DNA of 64,000 bases from Cryobacterium sp. PH31-O1 (GCF_030063455.1 NZ_JASITB010000005.1:248001-312000), one strand, 5' to 3'. Counted from the first letter of the stretch, positions 8,199 through 16,773 are shown. Made by a program: numbers and translations. The notes: a model not told the origin generated them from the sequence alone.

Positions 8199-9053
8199 AT
8201 GACTGAGCAGGCCCGAGTACTCGGGTCAACCGCATGGCGGGCCCTTGAGCGGGCCCACGAGGAACGAGCCGACGCGTTCACCCGCGGCCGCCGCGAGCGC
8301 GCGGCAACCGGCCAAACGCATCCGGTCGACGATTTTCTGTTTACCTACTACCCATTCCGTCCGGGTTTGTTGCGCCGCTGGCATCCCGGCGCTGGCGTGC
8401 TGCTGCAGAGCGCCGCCACCGAGCCCCGCGCGAACTGGAAGTGGTACGCCACCACGGGTAACGACAGCCAAGTGGATGCCGCCGCCTTCTCCGTAAAGAA
8501 TGAGCGCGTCATTCACTTCATCGGTTCATTGCTGTCGGCGACCCGGCAACGCCCCGCCCACTTCGGGTGCTTTGGATTGCACGAATGGGCGATGGTTTAT
8601 CGGCAGGGCGAGCACCGCCACGTCGCGCCGTTGCGCCTCGGCCAGGGCGACACCGACGCCGTCGTCGACGGCAACCGCGTGGCCTGCAGTCACTTCGATG
8701 CGTTCCGGTTCTTCACGCCCGCAGCGAGTCCGTTGAACCAGCTGCAGCCGTCGAGGGAGAACCAGCCGCTTTTGGAACAGCCCGGCTGCCTGCACGCCGG
8801 CATGGACATCTACAAGTGGGTGATCAAGCTCGGCCCGCTGGTTCCCGGCGAGGTCCTGCTCGACTCCTTCGAGCTCGCGCGCGACATACGCACCCTCGAT
8901 ATGGAGGCCTCCCCCTATGACTTGAGCGAGTGGGGCTACGCGCCCGTTGCGGTCGAGACTGCCACCGGCAAAGCCGAGTATGTGCGCCGTCAGCGCGGTT
9001 TCACCGAGCGCAGCAATCTGTTGCGCGACCGCGTCGTTGACCTGCTGGCTTAG
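8199..9053 (+). CDS. actinobacterial conserved protein, often named 3-methyladenine DNA glycosylase
   Basis: This protein of about 284 residues belongs, as far as I recognise it, to a soluble actinobacterial family that databases often label 3-methyladenine DNA glycosylase without clear homology to AlkA or Tag. The recognisable parts are 'HPVDDFLFTYYPFRPGLLRR', 'WHPGAGV', 'FGCFGLHEWAMVYR' and 'GCLHAGMDIYKWVIKLGPLV'. The many conserved His, Trp and Tyr residues suggest an enzyme, but I cannot name the reaction. A GTG four codons upstream (8187) is an alternative start. No operon partner is evident; the XRE-cupin gene ends 39 bases before. Confidence 0.7.
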   Translation: MTEQARVLGSTAWRALERAHEERADAFTRGRRERAATGQTHPVDDFLFTYYPFRPGLLRRWHPGAGVLLQSAATEPRANWKWYATTGNDSQVDAAAFSVKNERVIHFIGSLLSATRQRPAHFGCFGLHEWAMVYRQGEHRHVAPLRLGQGDTDAVVDGNRVACSHFDAFRFFTPAASPLNQLQPSRENQPLLEQPGCLHAGMDIYKWVIKLGPLVPGEVLLDSFELARDIRTLDMEASPYDLSEWGYAPVAVETATGKAEYVRRQRGFTERSNLLRDRVVDLLA

Positions 9054-9293
9054 AGAAGCGCGCCCGGTTGACTGTGCGGGTTGCCGGTCTCTTCTCAGGT
9101 TTCACCACCGCTACCCCTGAATGCCTCTCGTGGCGGCGATCTGCTCGTGTCGTAACGCGCATGGTGCCCGCCAAAATCGATCCTTGACACCCATTTAGGG
9201 TGCACCGACCAAACCGGATGAGCCGGGGCTCCGGACCATCTGTGCGGCCCGAATAAACATCGGGCTGGAACAGAACAACGAATAGGAGCTCTC
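9054..9293. other. intergenic region, presumed promoter of the secreted protein
   Basis: These 240 bases hold no convincing gene. The downstream half probably contains the promoter of the secreted protein. I see no strong hairpin or conserved box. Confidence 0.4.
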
Positions 9294-9848
9294 ATGAACA
9301 AGATCACGAAGCACACAAACATTCGCAAGATCACCGCGCTGGGAATCACCGGCGCCGCGGCATCCGCTCTCATTATCGGTGGCTTCGCCGCTCCCGCCCA
9401 GGCTTTCGACGGCGACCGCACCAGCAGCACCACGAGCAGCAATACCTCCACGGACAGTTCTTCGGAGCAGAACCGCCTCGACGTCATCGGCGACCTGTTC
9501 AACCTCTCCGGCAACGACTCGACCGGCAACGGGGTGCTCGGCAACGACACCTCGCTCGGCGGGGTCGCGAACGGCGGCATCGTCAACGGCCCGCTGGTTG
9601 AGGACTCGCTCACGAGCGATATCGGTGATGTTGCGTCCGGCAATGAGGTCGGCAACGGCGCGTCCGTCGGCAACGGCAACGATGTCGTCGCGCCCATCGA
9701 GGCTCCCGTCACCGCTCCGGTCGACGCCGGCAATGGCACCGACGTTGGCACCGATGTCGGCGGCGTTGATGTCGACGACATCGACGGTTCAGTCGACTCG
9801 ATCGTCAACGACGTTCTTGGCGACGTCGGACTCGGACTTGGTCGCTAA
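9294..9848 (+). CDS. secreted low-complexity Gly/Asn/Asp/Val-rich protein
   Basis: This 184-residue protein has a clear Sec signal peptide (Lys/Arg start, hydrophobic stretch, AQA cleavage after about residue 37). The mature part is low-complexity: a Ser/Thr-rich stretch after the cleavage site, 'NRLDVIGDLFNLSGNDSTGN', then repeated G-N-x-V/A units and V-D-D-x-D-x-S-V-D near the end. There are no Cys residues in the mature part. It resembles small secreted cell-surface proteins, but I recognise no domain. A GGAG site precedes the ATG, and a strong hairpin follows 20 bases after the stop, so it is probably monocistronic. Confidence 0.8.
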   Translation: MNKITKHTNIRKITALGITGAAASALIIGGFAAPAQAFDGDRTSSTTSSNTSTDSSSEQNRLDVIGDLFNLSGNDSTGNGVLGNDTSLGGVANGGIVNGPLVEDSLTSDIGDVASGNEVGNGASVGNGNDVVAPIEAPVTAPVDAGNGTDVGTDVGGVDVDDIDGSVDSIVNDVLGDVGLGLGR

Positions 9849-9867
9849 CCAAACCGACTAAAAGACA

Positions 9868-9892
9868 GGGCGTCTCCCCTCGGGAGGCGCCC
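9868..9892. terminator. hairpin terminator between convergent genes
   Basis: An 11-bp stem (9868-9878 with 9882-9892, one G-T pair) closes on a 3-base loop. It lies between the secreted-protein gene and the convergent ankyrin gene and probably serves both. There is no long T tract. Confidence 0.75.
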
Positions 9893-9902
9893 TTCCTGGC
9901 TG

Positions 9903-10304
9903 TCAGTCGCGCGGGAACGACTCGATGACCTCGCGCATGCGCGGCAGCCCGAACTGGTCGGCGATGGCAACACCACTGTGCGTGCCGAGGCGAGGGTCGA
10001 CATCCGCTTCAAGGAGCAATCGCAAAATAGCCTCATTGTTGCGAAAAACCGCGCAGGAGATGGCAGTTTGGCCCATCGCATTAATAGCGGATGCGTCCGC
10101 CCCGCGCCGCAGCAGCTCTGCGACGGTCTCTGGGTGCTGCTGATAGGCCGCGACGATCAACAGCGTGTCTCCGCGGGGGTTGAGCGTGTCGATGGGGACC
10201 CCCGCGTCGATCATCTCGCCGAGCGGGCCGGTCAGGCCGTCGCGGGCGAGGTCGAATACGCCCTCGATGACCTGCGGGCTAGGCCCGGATGTGTTCTCGT
10301 TCAC
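9903..10304 (-). CDS. ankyrin repeat protein
   Basis: This 133-residue protein contains about three ankyrin repeats. 'LLIVAAYQQHPETVAELLRR' followed by 'GADASAINAMGQTAISCAVF' and 'LLLEADVDP' show the spacing of the ankyrin helix-turn-helix-loop unit. The GTG start is chosen because GGGAG lies 6 bases upstream; a longer frame has no such site. It is cytoplasmic, with no signal peptide. Ankyrin proteins of this size in actinobacteria often sit beside catalases or act as binding modules, but the neighbours here give no clue to a partner. Confidence 0.85.
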   Translation of the reverse strand: MNENTSGPSPQVIEGVFDLARDGLTGPLGEMIDAGVPIDTLNPRGDTLLIVAAYQQHPETVAELLRRGADASAINAMGQTAISCAVFRNNEAILRLLLEADVDPRLGTHSGVAIADQFGLPRMREVIESFPRD

Positions 10305-10344
10305 TGACTGCTCCCGCTCGCTAAACCGTTTGTCCAGCGTAACC

Positions 10345-10533
10345 GGCGACGACCTGGTCGACCAGGGCACGGTCTTGCACCAGGGCGACGCCGAGCCGCA
10401 ACTCTGCCCGGGCCCGATTAGGGAGTCTTACCCGCCGCAGTGCAGCGGCCCCACGATTCTCGGTTGGGATTGGTCGCCGGCGCGGCATTCTGAAACGGCG
10501 TCGAGGGAAACCTGGGGCACCGACGCCGTGTTC
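10345..10533 (+). pseudogene. remnant of a lipoprotein-like gene
   Basis: One frame reads 'PQLCPGPIRESYPPQCSGP', then 'GWDWSP' (to 10473) and further on 'ETWGTDAVFGT'. This order resembles a secreted or lipoprotein family of Microbacteriaceae that I recall by the ESYPPQCxG and GWDW motifs. The piece has no start or signal peptide: upstream it runs into the antisense of the ankyrin gene. After the last motif the frame becomes Arg-rich nonsense. I read it as an internal fragment of a lost gene. The recollection of the family is from memory. Confidence 0.5.
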
Positions 10534-10580
10534 GGCACACGGTCACGGCGTCGTCATCGTGCAATCCGCCCTGCTCCCGG

Positions 10581-11210
10581 TCAGCTGACCATCCCCGCCG
10601 CGAGCAACGCCACCACCTCGGCGTCGGTCGTTGCTCTGAAGTCCCGATAGTGTGCTCCCACCGCCCAGAACTGCGGCGGTTCCAACACGCAGACGAGCTC
10701 ATCAGCGCCCAGACGAAGCGCCGCACCCGCTGGCGCAACGGGGACTGCCACGACCACCCGGCCAGCGCCGAGCCGTCGGGCCACCAAGCAGGCGACCCGC
10801 GCGGTGGCACCCGTTGCGATACCGTCATCCACGATGATCACCACCCGACCGGTCAGCTCGACGCGGGATCGACCGCCACGCAACAGGGTTTCCCCGGCTT
10901 CGAGTTGCGCCCGTTCACGCTCTTCGACCGCGCTCAGTTCCCCCGCGCTCACGCCAACCTGCCGGAGGACGTCGTCGTTAAGCACCCGCACACCGTCCTC
11001 TCCGATGGCTCCCATGGCCACCTCAGGAGCAATGGGCACGCCGAGCTTGCGCACCACGATGACGTCCAGCGGCGCGTGCAGCGCCCGCGCCACCTCGAAC
11101 GCCACTGGGACTCCCCCGCGCGGCAACCCGACGACGACGGGGTCACTGGGTCGCAGGTACTCGAGCCGGGCGGCCAGCTGGCGCCCGGCATCCGCTCTAT
11201 TAGCGAACAC
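10581..11210 (-). CDS. phosphoribosyltransferase family protein
   Basis: This 209-residue protein has the type I PRTase PRPP-binding loop 'VVIIVDDGIATGAT' at about residues 121-134, and 'VVGLPRGGVPVAFEVARAL' near the N-terminus. It matches the stand-alone family often found beside dienelactone hydrolase or erythromycin esterase-like genes, whose nucleobase substrate is uncertain. The start is a GTG giving FANRADAG. The neighbour at 11352 is a divergent alpha/beta hydrolase. Nothing in the sequence identifies the base acceptor. Confidence 0.88.
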   Translation of the reverse strand: MFANRADAGRQLAARLEYLRPSDPVVVGLPRGGVPVAFEVARALHAPLDVIVVRKLGVPIAPEVAMGAIGEDGVRVLNDDVLRQVGVSAGELSAVEERERAQLEAGETLLRGGRSRVELTGRVVIIVDDGIATGATARVACLVARRLGAGRVVVAVPVAPAGAALRLGADELVCVLEPPQFWAVGAHYRDFRATTDAEVVALLAAGMVS

Positions 11211-11351
11211 GACCTCACCGTTCTCTCCGTCACGCTACGGCTTCCAGTCGCAGCGTGGCGGCCCAGAATAGTCTCCGCGCAGGGCTACGGGAAGGGCAGC
11301 CCGAGCGAATCTGAAAAATCGATGACGCAGCATCCGTGGTGAAATAGGGGG

Positions 11352-12128
11352 ATGTTGCACCGAAGCGCCCCCGAGCATCGTTTTGTCCCCTCCCTCGACG
11401 GGGTGCAACTAGCCACCTACGAGCTGGGTGACCCGGATCATCCGACCGTGCTCGTGGTGCACGGCTTCGCGTCGAGCGCGATCGCGAACTGGCACGCGAC
11501 CGGCTGGACCCGCGACCTGACCCGGGCCGGCTTTCACGTGATCGGCATCGACCAACGCGGCCACGGCGCAAGCGACAAGCCACACTCAGCCGAGGCTTAC
11601 ACGATGGAACTGCTCGTCGGCGACGTCGAGTCGGTGCTCGATGCCTACCTGGTCACGGAGGTACGTTACGTCGGCTATTCCCTCGGTGCCCGCGTCGGCT
11701 GGCAGGCTGCCCGCGAGCTCGGCGGGCGCATTACGCACGCGGTGCTCGGCGGCATCCCCGACGGCGACCCCCTCAAACGCTTTCAGATAGCGGATGCCCG
11801 CGCCCACCTCGAACACGGCGCGGAAGTCACCGACCGCCTCACCGGCGCCTTTCTCACAATGGCGAAGGCCCTGCCGGGCAACGATCTCGCCGCTCTGGTC
11901 GCCCTCGTAGAAGGCATGCGCGGCGGCCCGCAGCCCGGACCGACCAACGCCCCCTCTCAGCCACTGTTGTTCGCCACCGGCAGCGACGACAGCATTCTGG
12001 ATGCTTCGCGGGCCCTGGCCGAGGCCACGCCGAACGGCAGTTTCTTTGAGATTCCGGGCCGCAATCACTTCAACGCGCCGACATCGCGGCCCTTCCGCGA
12101 GGCGGCGATTGCCTTCCTGACGGCTTAG
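11352..12128 (+). CDS. alpha/beta hydrolase
   Basis: This 258-residue enzyme has the alpha/beta hydrolase fold with oxyanion 'VVHGFASS', the nucleophile elbow 'VGYSLGARVG' (Ser), an acidic residue near 'ATGSDDSI' and the catalytic His in 'IPGRNHFNAPTSRPF'. 'GIDQRGHGASDKP' is the usual strand-4 region. GGGGG runs directly into the ATG, so the ribosome site spacing is poor and a leaderless start is possible. The 3' end overlaps the convergent small gene by 4 bases. The substrate is unknown. Confidence 0.9.
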   Translation: MLHRSAPEHRFVPSLDGVQLATYELGDPDHPTVLVVHGFASSAIANWHATGWTRDLTRAGFHVIGIDQRGHGASDKPHSAEAYTMELLVGDVESVLDAYLVTEVRYVGYSLGARVGWQAARELGGRITHAVLGGIPDGDPLKRFQIADARAHLEHGAEVTDRLTGAFLTMAKALPGNDLAALVALVEGMRGGPQPGPTNAPSQPLLFATGSDDSILDASRALAEATPNGSFFEIPGRNHFNAPTSRPFREAAIAFLTA

Positions 12129-12367
12129 CGCCGCGGCTTCATCCGGGTCACCTTGACCGGTTCGGATGAACGGTCGTAGGTGATCCATTCGCCCACCTGC
12201 ACCCCGCGAGAGAAATTGCCGGAACGCATCTTGCTGCCGTCCTTGCGAAACCACTCCCAATAGCCGTCGAGCTCGCCAGCGGCCTTGGTGCCGCGGGCCT
12301 TGACGCCGCCGTCAGCGTAGAACTCGCAGTGTTCGCCATCGGGCGCGCTGTCCTTCATCGTGGGCAT
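12125..12367 (-). CDS. small MORN-like (YwqK-type) protein
   Basis: This 80-residue protein has repeats of the form G-x-x-x-x-Y-x-x-G: 'HCEFYADGGVKARGTKAAGE', 'GYWEWFRKDGSKMRSGNF' and 'GVQVGEWITYD'. Such repeats are found in YwqK/MORN-like proteins. The length and the W-E-W-F-R-K-D-G core match a small stand-alone family seen in many bacteria. It is soluble, and its function is not known to me. A 28-bp tandem duplication lies just upstream of its start. Confidence 0.8.
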   Translation of the reverse strand: MPTMKDSAPDGEHCEFYADGGVKARGTKAAGELDGYWEWFRKDGSKMRSGNFSRGVQVGEWITYDRSSEPVKVTRMKPRR

Positions 12368-12381
12368 CGAGTCTCCTCTGT

Positions 12382-12437
12382 CTTTTCGAGTGGGTCAGCC
12401 TATCTTTGGCTTTTCGAGTGGGTCAGCCTGTCTTTGG
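12382..12437. repeat. 28-bp tandem duplication, two copies
   Basis: Two adjacent 28-base units, 12382-12409 and 12410-12437, differ at one position (TAT versus TGT inside the unit). They fall between the small MORN-like gene and the VOC gene, upstream of the former and at the end of the latter. This looks like a recent slippage or unequal-crossover event. Confidence 0.9.
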
Positions 12438-12441
12438 CTGG

Positions 12442-12873
12442 TCAGGCGGACGAAACGGTGCCGTCGTCATCAACGTGCCAGCCGGGGTTGTGCGCGATCT
12501 CCCAGATGATGCCGTTCGGGTCGGCAACGTGCGCGTGAAAGATACCGCCGAACGCACCATCCTGCGCGGGTTTCAGCACGGTGCCACCGGCCGCCGCCAT
12601 CGCGTCGACCGTTGCCCTGACCTCGTCACGGTTTTCGACGTTGTGCGAGAGGGTGACGCCGGTCGCGCCGGTGGTCGTGTGTTCGCGCTGCAGGTCTTCG
12701 TCGAACTTCTCGGCGTCGAACAGCCCCAGCATCAGCCCGGGCCCAACCTGAAAGAACACGATCTCACCGGGAACGTCGATGAACGGCGTCCAGTCGAGGC
12801 CGTCGCGGTATAAGGTGCGCACGGCCTCGAGGTCTCTCGTGGCCAGGGTGATGAAATTGACGCGTTGTTCCAT
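12442..12873 (-). CDS. VOC (glyoxalase/bleomycin resistance) family protein
   Basis: This 143-residue protein has two beta-alpha-beta-beta-beta modules. '[20 protein letters not shown]' starts the first, '[15 protein letters not shown]' gives its strands, and '[20 protein letters not shown]' ends the second with the usual metal-ligand Glu. I start it at MEQRVNF because residues in the longer frame are not family-like. VOC proteins bind a metal and act as lyases, dioxygenases or antibiotic sponges; the neighbours do not indicate which. Confidence 0.88.
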   Translation of the reverse strand: MEQRVNFITLATRDLEAVRTLYRDGLDWTPFIDVPGEIVFFQVGPGLMLGLFDAEKFDEDLQREHTTTGATGVTLSHNVENRDEVRATVDAMAAAGGTVLKPAQDGAFGGIFHAHVADPNGIIWEIAHNPGWHVDDDGTVSSA

Positions 12874-12937
12874 GAGACGAGTGTTGCAGCCCGGCCTGAG
12901 CCTGGGGTCAGTTGTCTGCATACCTCTCGTGGCACGA

Positions 12938-12983
12938 GTTTGAGAAGTTGGCACTGGTTTAAACAGGGGCGAACTTCTCAAAC
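12938..12983. promoter_or_regulatory. perfect 12-bp inverted repeat upstream of the DEAD-box helicase
   Basis: GTTTGAGAAGTT at 12938-12949 is exactly repeated in inverted form at 12972-12983, with a 22-base spacer that itself holds GTTTAAAC. It lies between the VOC gene and the helicase. It could be a protein-binding site for either promoter or a hairpin in the helicase leader. Confidence 0.6.
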
Positions 12984-13031
12984 ACGTACCGCCAGGGGGG
13001 GCGGACGCATGGCGGACCAGCGCAGTACACG

Positions 13032-13060
13032 AGCGGATGCCACGACCGCGGGCATCCGCT
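13032..13060. promoter_or_regulatory. 10-bp perfect hairpin in the presumed helicase leader
   Basis: AGCGGATGCC (13032-13041) pairs perfectly with GGCATCCGCT (13051-13060) across a 9-base loop. A further GC-rich stem (GCGGCGGAGCCGCC region, about 13067-13082) follows before the helicase start. A leader with several hairpins would fit known structured leaders of cold-shock RNA helicases. Confidence 0.5.
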
Positions 13061-13119
13061 TTGGCGTGCGGCGGAGCCGCCTTTACGCCGCGGGCGAACT
13101 CTTCGACTACCGTTGTACT

Positions 13120-14976
13120 ATGACCGCACCAGACACCACAGCGCAGAACGAGGCAGACACTGCCACTGCAACCACGACATTTGCCGATCTCGGGCTCAAC
13201 GACGCCATGCTCAAGGCGCTCAAAGCCGTCGGCTACGAAACCCCCTCGGCCATTCAGGCCGCCACTATCCCCCCGCTACTGGAGGGCCTGGACGTTGTCG
13301 GACTCGCCCAGACCGGTACCGGCAAGACGGCCGCGTTCGCGCTGCCGATTCTGAACCGGCTCGACCTGTCCCAGAAGAACCCGCAGGCCCTCGTGCTCGC
13401 GCCCACGCGTGAGCTCGCCCTGCAGGTGTGTGAAGCATTCGAGAAGTACGCCGCCCACATGCGCGGCGTGCACGTGCTGCCGGTTTACGGCGGACAGGGT
13501 TACGGCCAGCAACTATCGGCGTTGCGCCGCGGCGTGCACATCGTCGTCGGTACTCCCGGTCGCATCATGGACCACCTCGCCAAGGGCACCCTCGACCTCT
13601 CGGAGCTAAAGTTCCTGGTGCTGGATGAGGCCGATGAGATGCTCAACATGGGCTTCGTCGAGGACATCGAAACTATTCTCGCCGACACCCCCGACGACAA
13701 GCAAGTTGCGCTCTTCTCGGCCACGATGCCGGCGCAGATTCGCCGCATCTCCAAGAAGTACCTGCACGATCCCGAAGAAATCACGGTCAAGAGCAAGACC
13801 ACGACCAGCGCGAACACCACCCAGCGCTACCTAATGGTGTCGTACCCGCAGAAACTGGATGCCCTTACCCGCATTCTCGAGGTCGAGAACTTCGAGGGCA
13901 TGATCATCTTCGCCCGCACCAAGAACGAGACCGAGTTGCTCGCCGAGAAGCTGCGTGCACGCGGTTATTCCGCCATGGCGATCAACGGTGACGTGCAGCA
14001 GGTGCAGCGGGAACGCACGATCAACCAGCTCAAGAGCGGCAAGCTCGACATATTGGTCGCAACGGATGTCGCCGCGCGCGGCCTCGACGTGGAACGCATC
14101 AGCCACGTGGTCAACTACGACATTCCCATCGACACCGAATCCTACGTGCACCGCATCGGCCGCACCGGGCGGGCCGGCCGTAGCGGCGCAGCAATCAGCT
14201 TCGTCACCCCGCGCGAGCGTCGCCTGCTCACCGCGATTGAGAAGGCCACCCGTCAGCCGCTCACCCAGATGCAGCTGCCGAGCGTGGAGGACGTCAACGT
14301 GACCCGCCTCACCCGCTTCGACGATGCCATCACCGCGGCCCTCGACGAGACCGACCGCATCAGCAAGTTTCGCGACATCATCGCTCACTACGTGTCCCAC
14401 CACGACGTGCCCGAGGTAGATGTGGCTGCGGCCCTCGCCGTGGTCTCCCAGGGCGAAACTCCCCTGCTGCTGTCGGCCGAAGATGTGCGGGCGCAACAGC
14501 GCATCGAACGCGACGAGCGGGTCGAGCGTTCAGAGCAGCGCGGCGACCGTCCCGACCGTGGCGGCCGTTCGGACCGCTTTAATAGAGATGACCGCAGCAG
14601 CCGCGACGATCGCGGAAGCTACAGTGCCCGCGATGACCGCCCGGTGCGCAGCGAACGCCCCGTGCGTTCCAGCGGCAAGCCAATGGCGCAGTACCGCATC
14701 GAGGTGGGCAAGCGTCATAAGGTGGAACCGCGTCAGATCGTTGGCGCCCTCGCCAATGAGGGCGGGCTGAGCCGTGACGACTTCGGACACATCAAGATTC
14801 TGCCCGAGTTCTCACTGGTTGAGCTGCCCGCTGACCTGTCCAATGATGTGTTCTCCAAGCTGGAGAACACCCGCATCAGCGGCAAACTCATCGAGCTGCG
14901 TGCTGACAAGGGTGGGGCCTCGCGCTCTGCCGAGCAGGGCGACCGCCCGGCGCGCGCACCACGCCGCGAGTACTAA
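13120..14976 (+). CDS. deaD: DEAD-box ATP-dependent RNA helicase (DeaD/CsdA type)
   Basis: This 618-residue helicase shows the Q motif ('[20 protein letters not shown]' then TPSAIQ), AQTGTGKT at residues 63-70, DEAD at 169-172, SAT near 200 and '[11 protein letters not shown]' near 345. An Arg/Asp-rich linker (about 480-540) leads to a DbpA-like RNA-binding domain ('[20 protein letters not shown]'). The ATG giving MTAPDT is preferred over a long upstream extension that is not protein-like. No clear ribosome binding site is visible. The product unwinds structured RNA in ribosome assembly and mRNA decay, typically at low temperature. It is followed by a strong terminator. Confidence 0.93.
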   Translation: MTAPDTTAQNEADTATATTTFADLGLNDAMLKALKAVGYETPSAIQAATIPPLLEGLDVVGLAQTGTGKTAAFALPILNRLDLSQKNPQALVLAPTRELALQVCEAFEKYAAHMRGVHVLPVYGGQGYGQQLSALRRGVHIVVGTPGRIMDHLAKGTLDLSELKFLVLDEADEMLNMGFVEDIETILADTPDDKQVALFSATMPAQIRRISKKYLHDPEEITVKSKTTTSANTTQRYLMVSYPQKLDALTRILEVENFEGMIIFARTKNETELLAEKLRARGYSAMAINGDVQQVQRERTINQLKSGKLDILVATDVAARGLDVERISHVVNYDIPIDTESYVHRIGRTGRAGRSGAAISFVTPRERRLLTAIEKATRQPLTQMQLPSVEDVNVTRLTRFDDAITAALDETDRISKFRDIIAHYVSHHDVPEVDVAAALAVVSQGETPLLLSAEDVRAQQRIERDERVERSEQRGDRPDRGGRSDRFNRDDRSSRDDRGSYSARDDRPVRSERPVRSSGKPMAQYRIEVGKRHKVEPRQIVGALANEGGLSRDDFGHIKILPEFSLVELPADLSNDVFSKLENTRISGKLIELRADKGGASRSAEQGDRPARAPRREY

Positions 14977-14990
14977 AAACGCAAGCCGTG

Positions 14991-15025
14991 ATGCCCCCTC
15001 GTCGAATTCGACGAGGGGGCATTTT
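14991..15025 (+). terminator. intrinsic terminator of the helicase gene
   Basis: A 32-base perfect palindrome (14991-15022) is followed by T residues on the plus strand. It separates the helicase from the convergent quinone reductase and may work in both directions. Confidence 0.9.
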
Positions 15026-15042
15026 GCGAGCGGGCACCGTTG

Positions 15043-16074
15043 TTATTGCGTCGAAACGTCGATGAGGACTTTTCCGGTGACGCCGCTTTCGACCAGCGCA
15101 TGGGCATCCGCTGTGCGGGCGAGATCAAAGCGATGCAGCGGTAGTCCGGCATCCGCTCCAACGGGCAGCGCGCCGTCGATGAGGGCTTCATTAATGCTGG
15201 CAGCAGCCCGCTGCACGACCTCACTGCCAACGGTGTAGAGCAAGACGAACTGGTAACGCACGTTGAGGCTGAAGTGTTTGCGCACGTCGAGTGTCATCTC
15301 GTCGCCACCGTTGTTGGCATACACGGCAATGGAGCCGCGGTTGCGAATCACGGCGAGGTCTAACTCTGAGTTCTGGGCCGGCGCCACCTCCACAATGAGG
15401 TCCACACCGTGTGGAGCAATACGGCGAATGAGAGTCGCCACCTCGGAATCGGTGTAGGTGAGTACGTGCTGGGCGCCGGCAGCTGAGGCGAGAGCCGCTT
15501 TCTCCGGACCGCTCACCGTGGTGATTACGGTTGCTCCCGCCCAGCGTGCTAGTTGTATGGCGGCGTGACCGACCGCGCCGGCACCACCGGCGACGAGCAC
15601 GGTTTTGCCCTCAAGAGCCCCTGGATGCAGTCGTCCTGGACCGTCCTCCGCCACGGTCAGCGCCCGATAGGCGGTGATAGCCGGCACGCCGAGGCTGGCT
15701 CCCTGGTCGAAGCTGGCCGGGGAGGGCAACAGAAAAACGCGCTCTGCCGGCAAGACGGCGAACTCTTGGGCGGTGCCGCTGTCAGCACGCTGGTAGGCAG
15801 CGAGAGCCAGCCAGACCCGATCGCCAACTGCAACGTTGGACACTCCGGCACCAACAGCATCCACAATGCCCGCGCCGTCTTGGTTGGGTACGATGTCGGC
15901 AAATGCCAGCGCCTGGCCCGGGGCCGAACCGCGCCTGGACTTCCAGTCGGTCGGGTTCACCCCACTCACAACAATACGCACCCGAACCTCGCCGGCGCCT
16001 GGCTCACTAGCCGGCCGATCCACGAGGTGCAGCACAGACGGGTCACCGGTTTCGCGATACACAATTGTCTTCAT
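15043..16074 (-). CDS. NADPH:quinone reductase / zinc-type alcohol dehydrogenase-like (MDR family)
   Basis: This 343-residue protein has an MDR fold: a GroES-like N-terminal part ('VRVRIVVSGVNPTDWKSRRG') and a Rossmann domain with 'VLVAGGAGAVGHAAIQLARW'. The Cys ligands of zinc-dependent members are absent, as in quinone oxidoreductases (QOR, zeta-crystallin group). It probably reduces quinones or other electrophilic carbonyls with NADPH. The gene is convergent with the helicase and stands 45 bases after the start of yigZ-like, which is transcribed in the same direction. Confidence 0.88.
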   Translation of the reverse strand: MKTIVYRETGDPSVLHLVDRPASEPGAGEVRVRIVVSGVNPTDWKSRRGSAPGQALAFADIVPNQDGAGIVDAVGAGVSNVAVGDRVWLALAAYQRADSGTAQEFAVLPAERVFLLPSPASFDQGASLGVPAITAYRALTVAEDGPGRLHPGALEGKTVLVAGGAGAVGHAAIQLARWAGATVITTVSGPEKAALASAAGAQHVLTYTDSEVATLIRRIAPHGVDLIVEVAPAQNSELDLAVIRNRGSIAVYANNGGDEMTLDVRKHFSLNVRYQFVLLYTVGSEVVQRAAASINEALIDGALPVGADAGLPLHRFDLARTADAHALVESGVTGKVLIDVSTQ

Positions 16075-16119
16075 ACGGGTGCCAACGTTGAGGCCACCAA
16101 AATGTTTCCCGCACGGCCC

Positions 16120-16773
16120 CTACACCGCGACGTCGACCCATTCGTGGCCACGAAGCTCCAAATTGGCGGCTCCAGCGGTGACCTGAGCAACCGTCGCCGC
16201 CAGACGCTCGGCATCGTCGTCGGCAATGTGCAGCACGGCCTCGCGCCCATAGTCTGTGCCGAGAATCAGCACTCCGCGCTGGCGCAACTCGGCCTCAATG
16301 CGCCCGGCATCGGCATGGGAGAGCGCGAGCGAGAACAGCTCGCGGCGTTCGCGCGCCACGACCAATCCGCCGGTATGGGCCAGATCGATCGCGGTCAGAA
16401 CAGCCTCGGAGTAGGCGCGCACCAGGCCACCAGCACCGAGCAGGGTGCCGCCGAAGTAGCGACTGACGACGGCCACGCAGTCCACAAAACCGCGCCCGGC
16501 CAACGCCTCCAGCATGGGCCGTCCGGCCGTTCCCGACGGTTCCCCATCATCATTGGAACGGCGCACCTGGTCGGAGGCTGTTGCCGGTCCGAGTACGAAG
16601 GCCGAGCAGTGGTGGCGGGCGTTCCAGTGCTCCTTGCGGGCGTCGTCTATCGCGGCGCGGGCGGCATCCTCTGTCTCGGTTCGCACCAGCCGGCACAGAA
16701 ATCGGGATCGTTTCACCTCGATTTCAGCATCGACGCGAGCGCCAAGGCCGCCGTGCAGGGTGAGGTCTGGCAT
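16120..16773 (-). CDS. YigZ/IMPACT family protein
   Basis: This 217-residue protein contains the UPF0029/IMPACT N-terminal domain: 'VKRSRFLCRLVRTETEDAAR', 'HHCSAFVLG' and 'SNDDGEPSGTAGRPMLEAL', then 'VVSRYFGGTLLGAGGLVRAY'. The C-terminal DUF1949 region follows. Homologues are implicated in translation regulation. The start codon directly abuts the stop of the upstream APC transporter gene (TAG then ATG), which suggests a two-gene transcript. Confidence 0.92.
   Translation of the reverse strand: MPDLTLHGGLGARVDAEIEVKRSRFLCRLVRTETEDAARAAIDDARKEHWNARHHCSAFVLGPATASDQVRRSNDDGEPSGTAGRPMLEALAGRGFVDCVAVVSRYFGGTLLGAGGLVRAYSEAVLTAIDLAHTGGLVVARERRELFSLALSHADAGRIEAELRQRGVLILGTDYGREAVLHIADDDAERLAATVAQVTAGAANLELRGHEWVDVAV

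Noticed and set aside
9095..9808. A 237-codon minus-strand frame rich in Ser, Thr and Pro.
   Set aside because: It is antisense of the repeat-rich secreted protein, whose start, ribosome site and signal peptide are clear.
12382..12437. The two-copy 28-bp repeat as a CRISPR array.
   Set aside because: The copies abut with no spacer, there are only two, and no cas gene is near.
12865..13119. An 85-codon in-frame extension of the DEAD-box helicase.
   Set aside because: It crosses the inverted repeat and hairpins and has no family-like sequence. The internal ATG at 13120 gives the normal helicase N-terminus.
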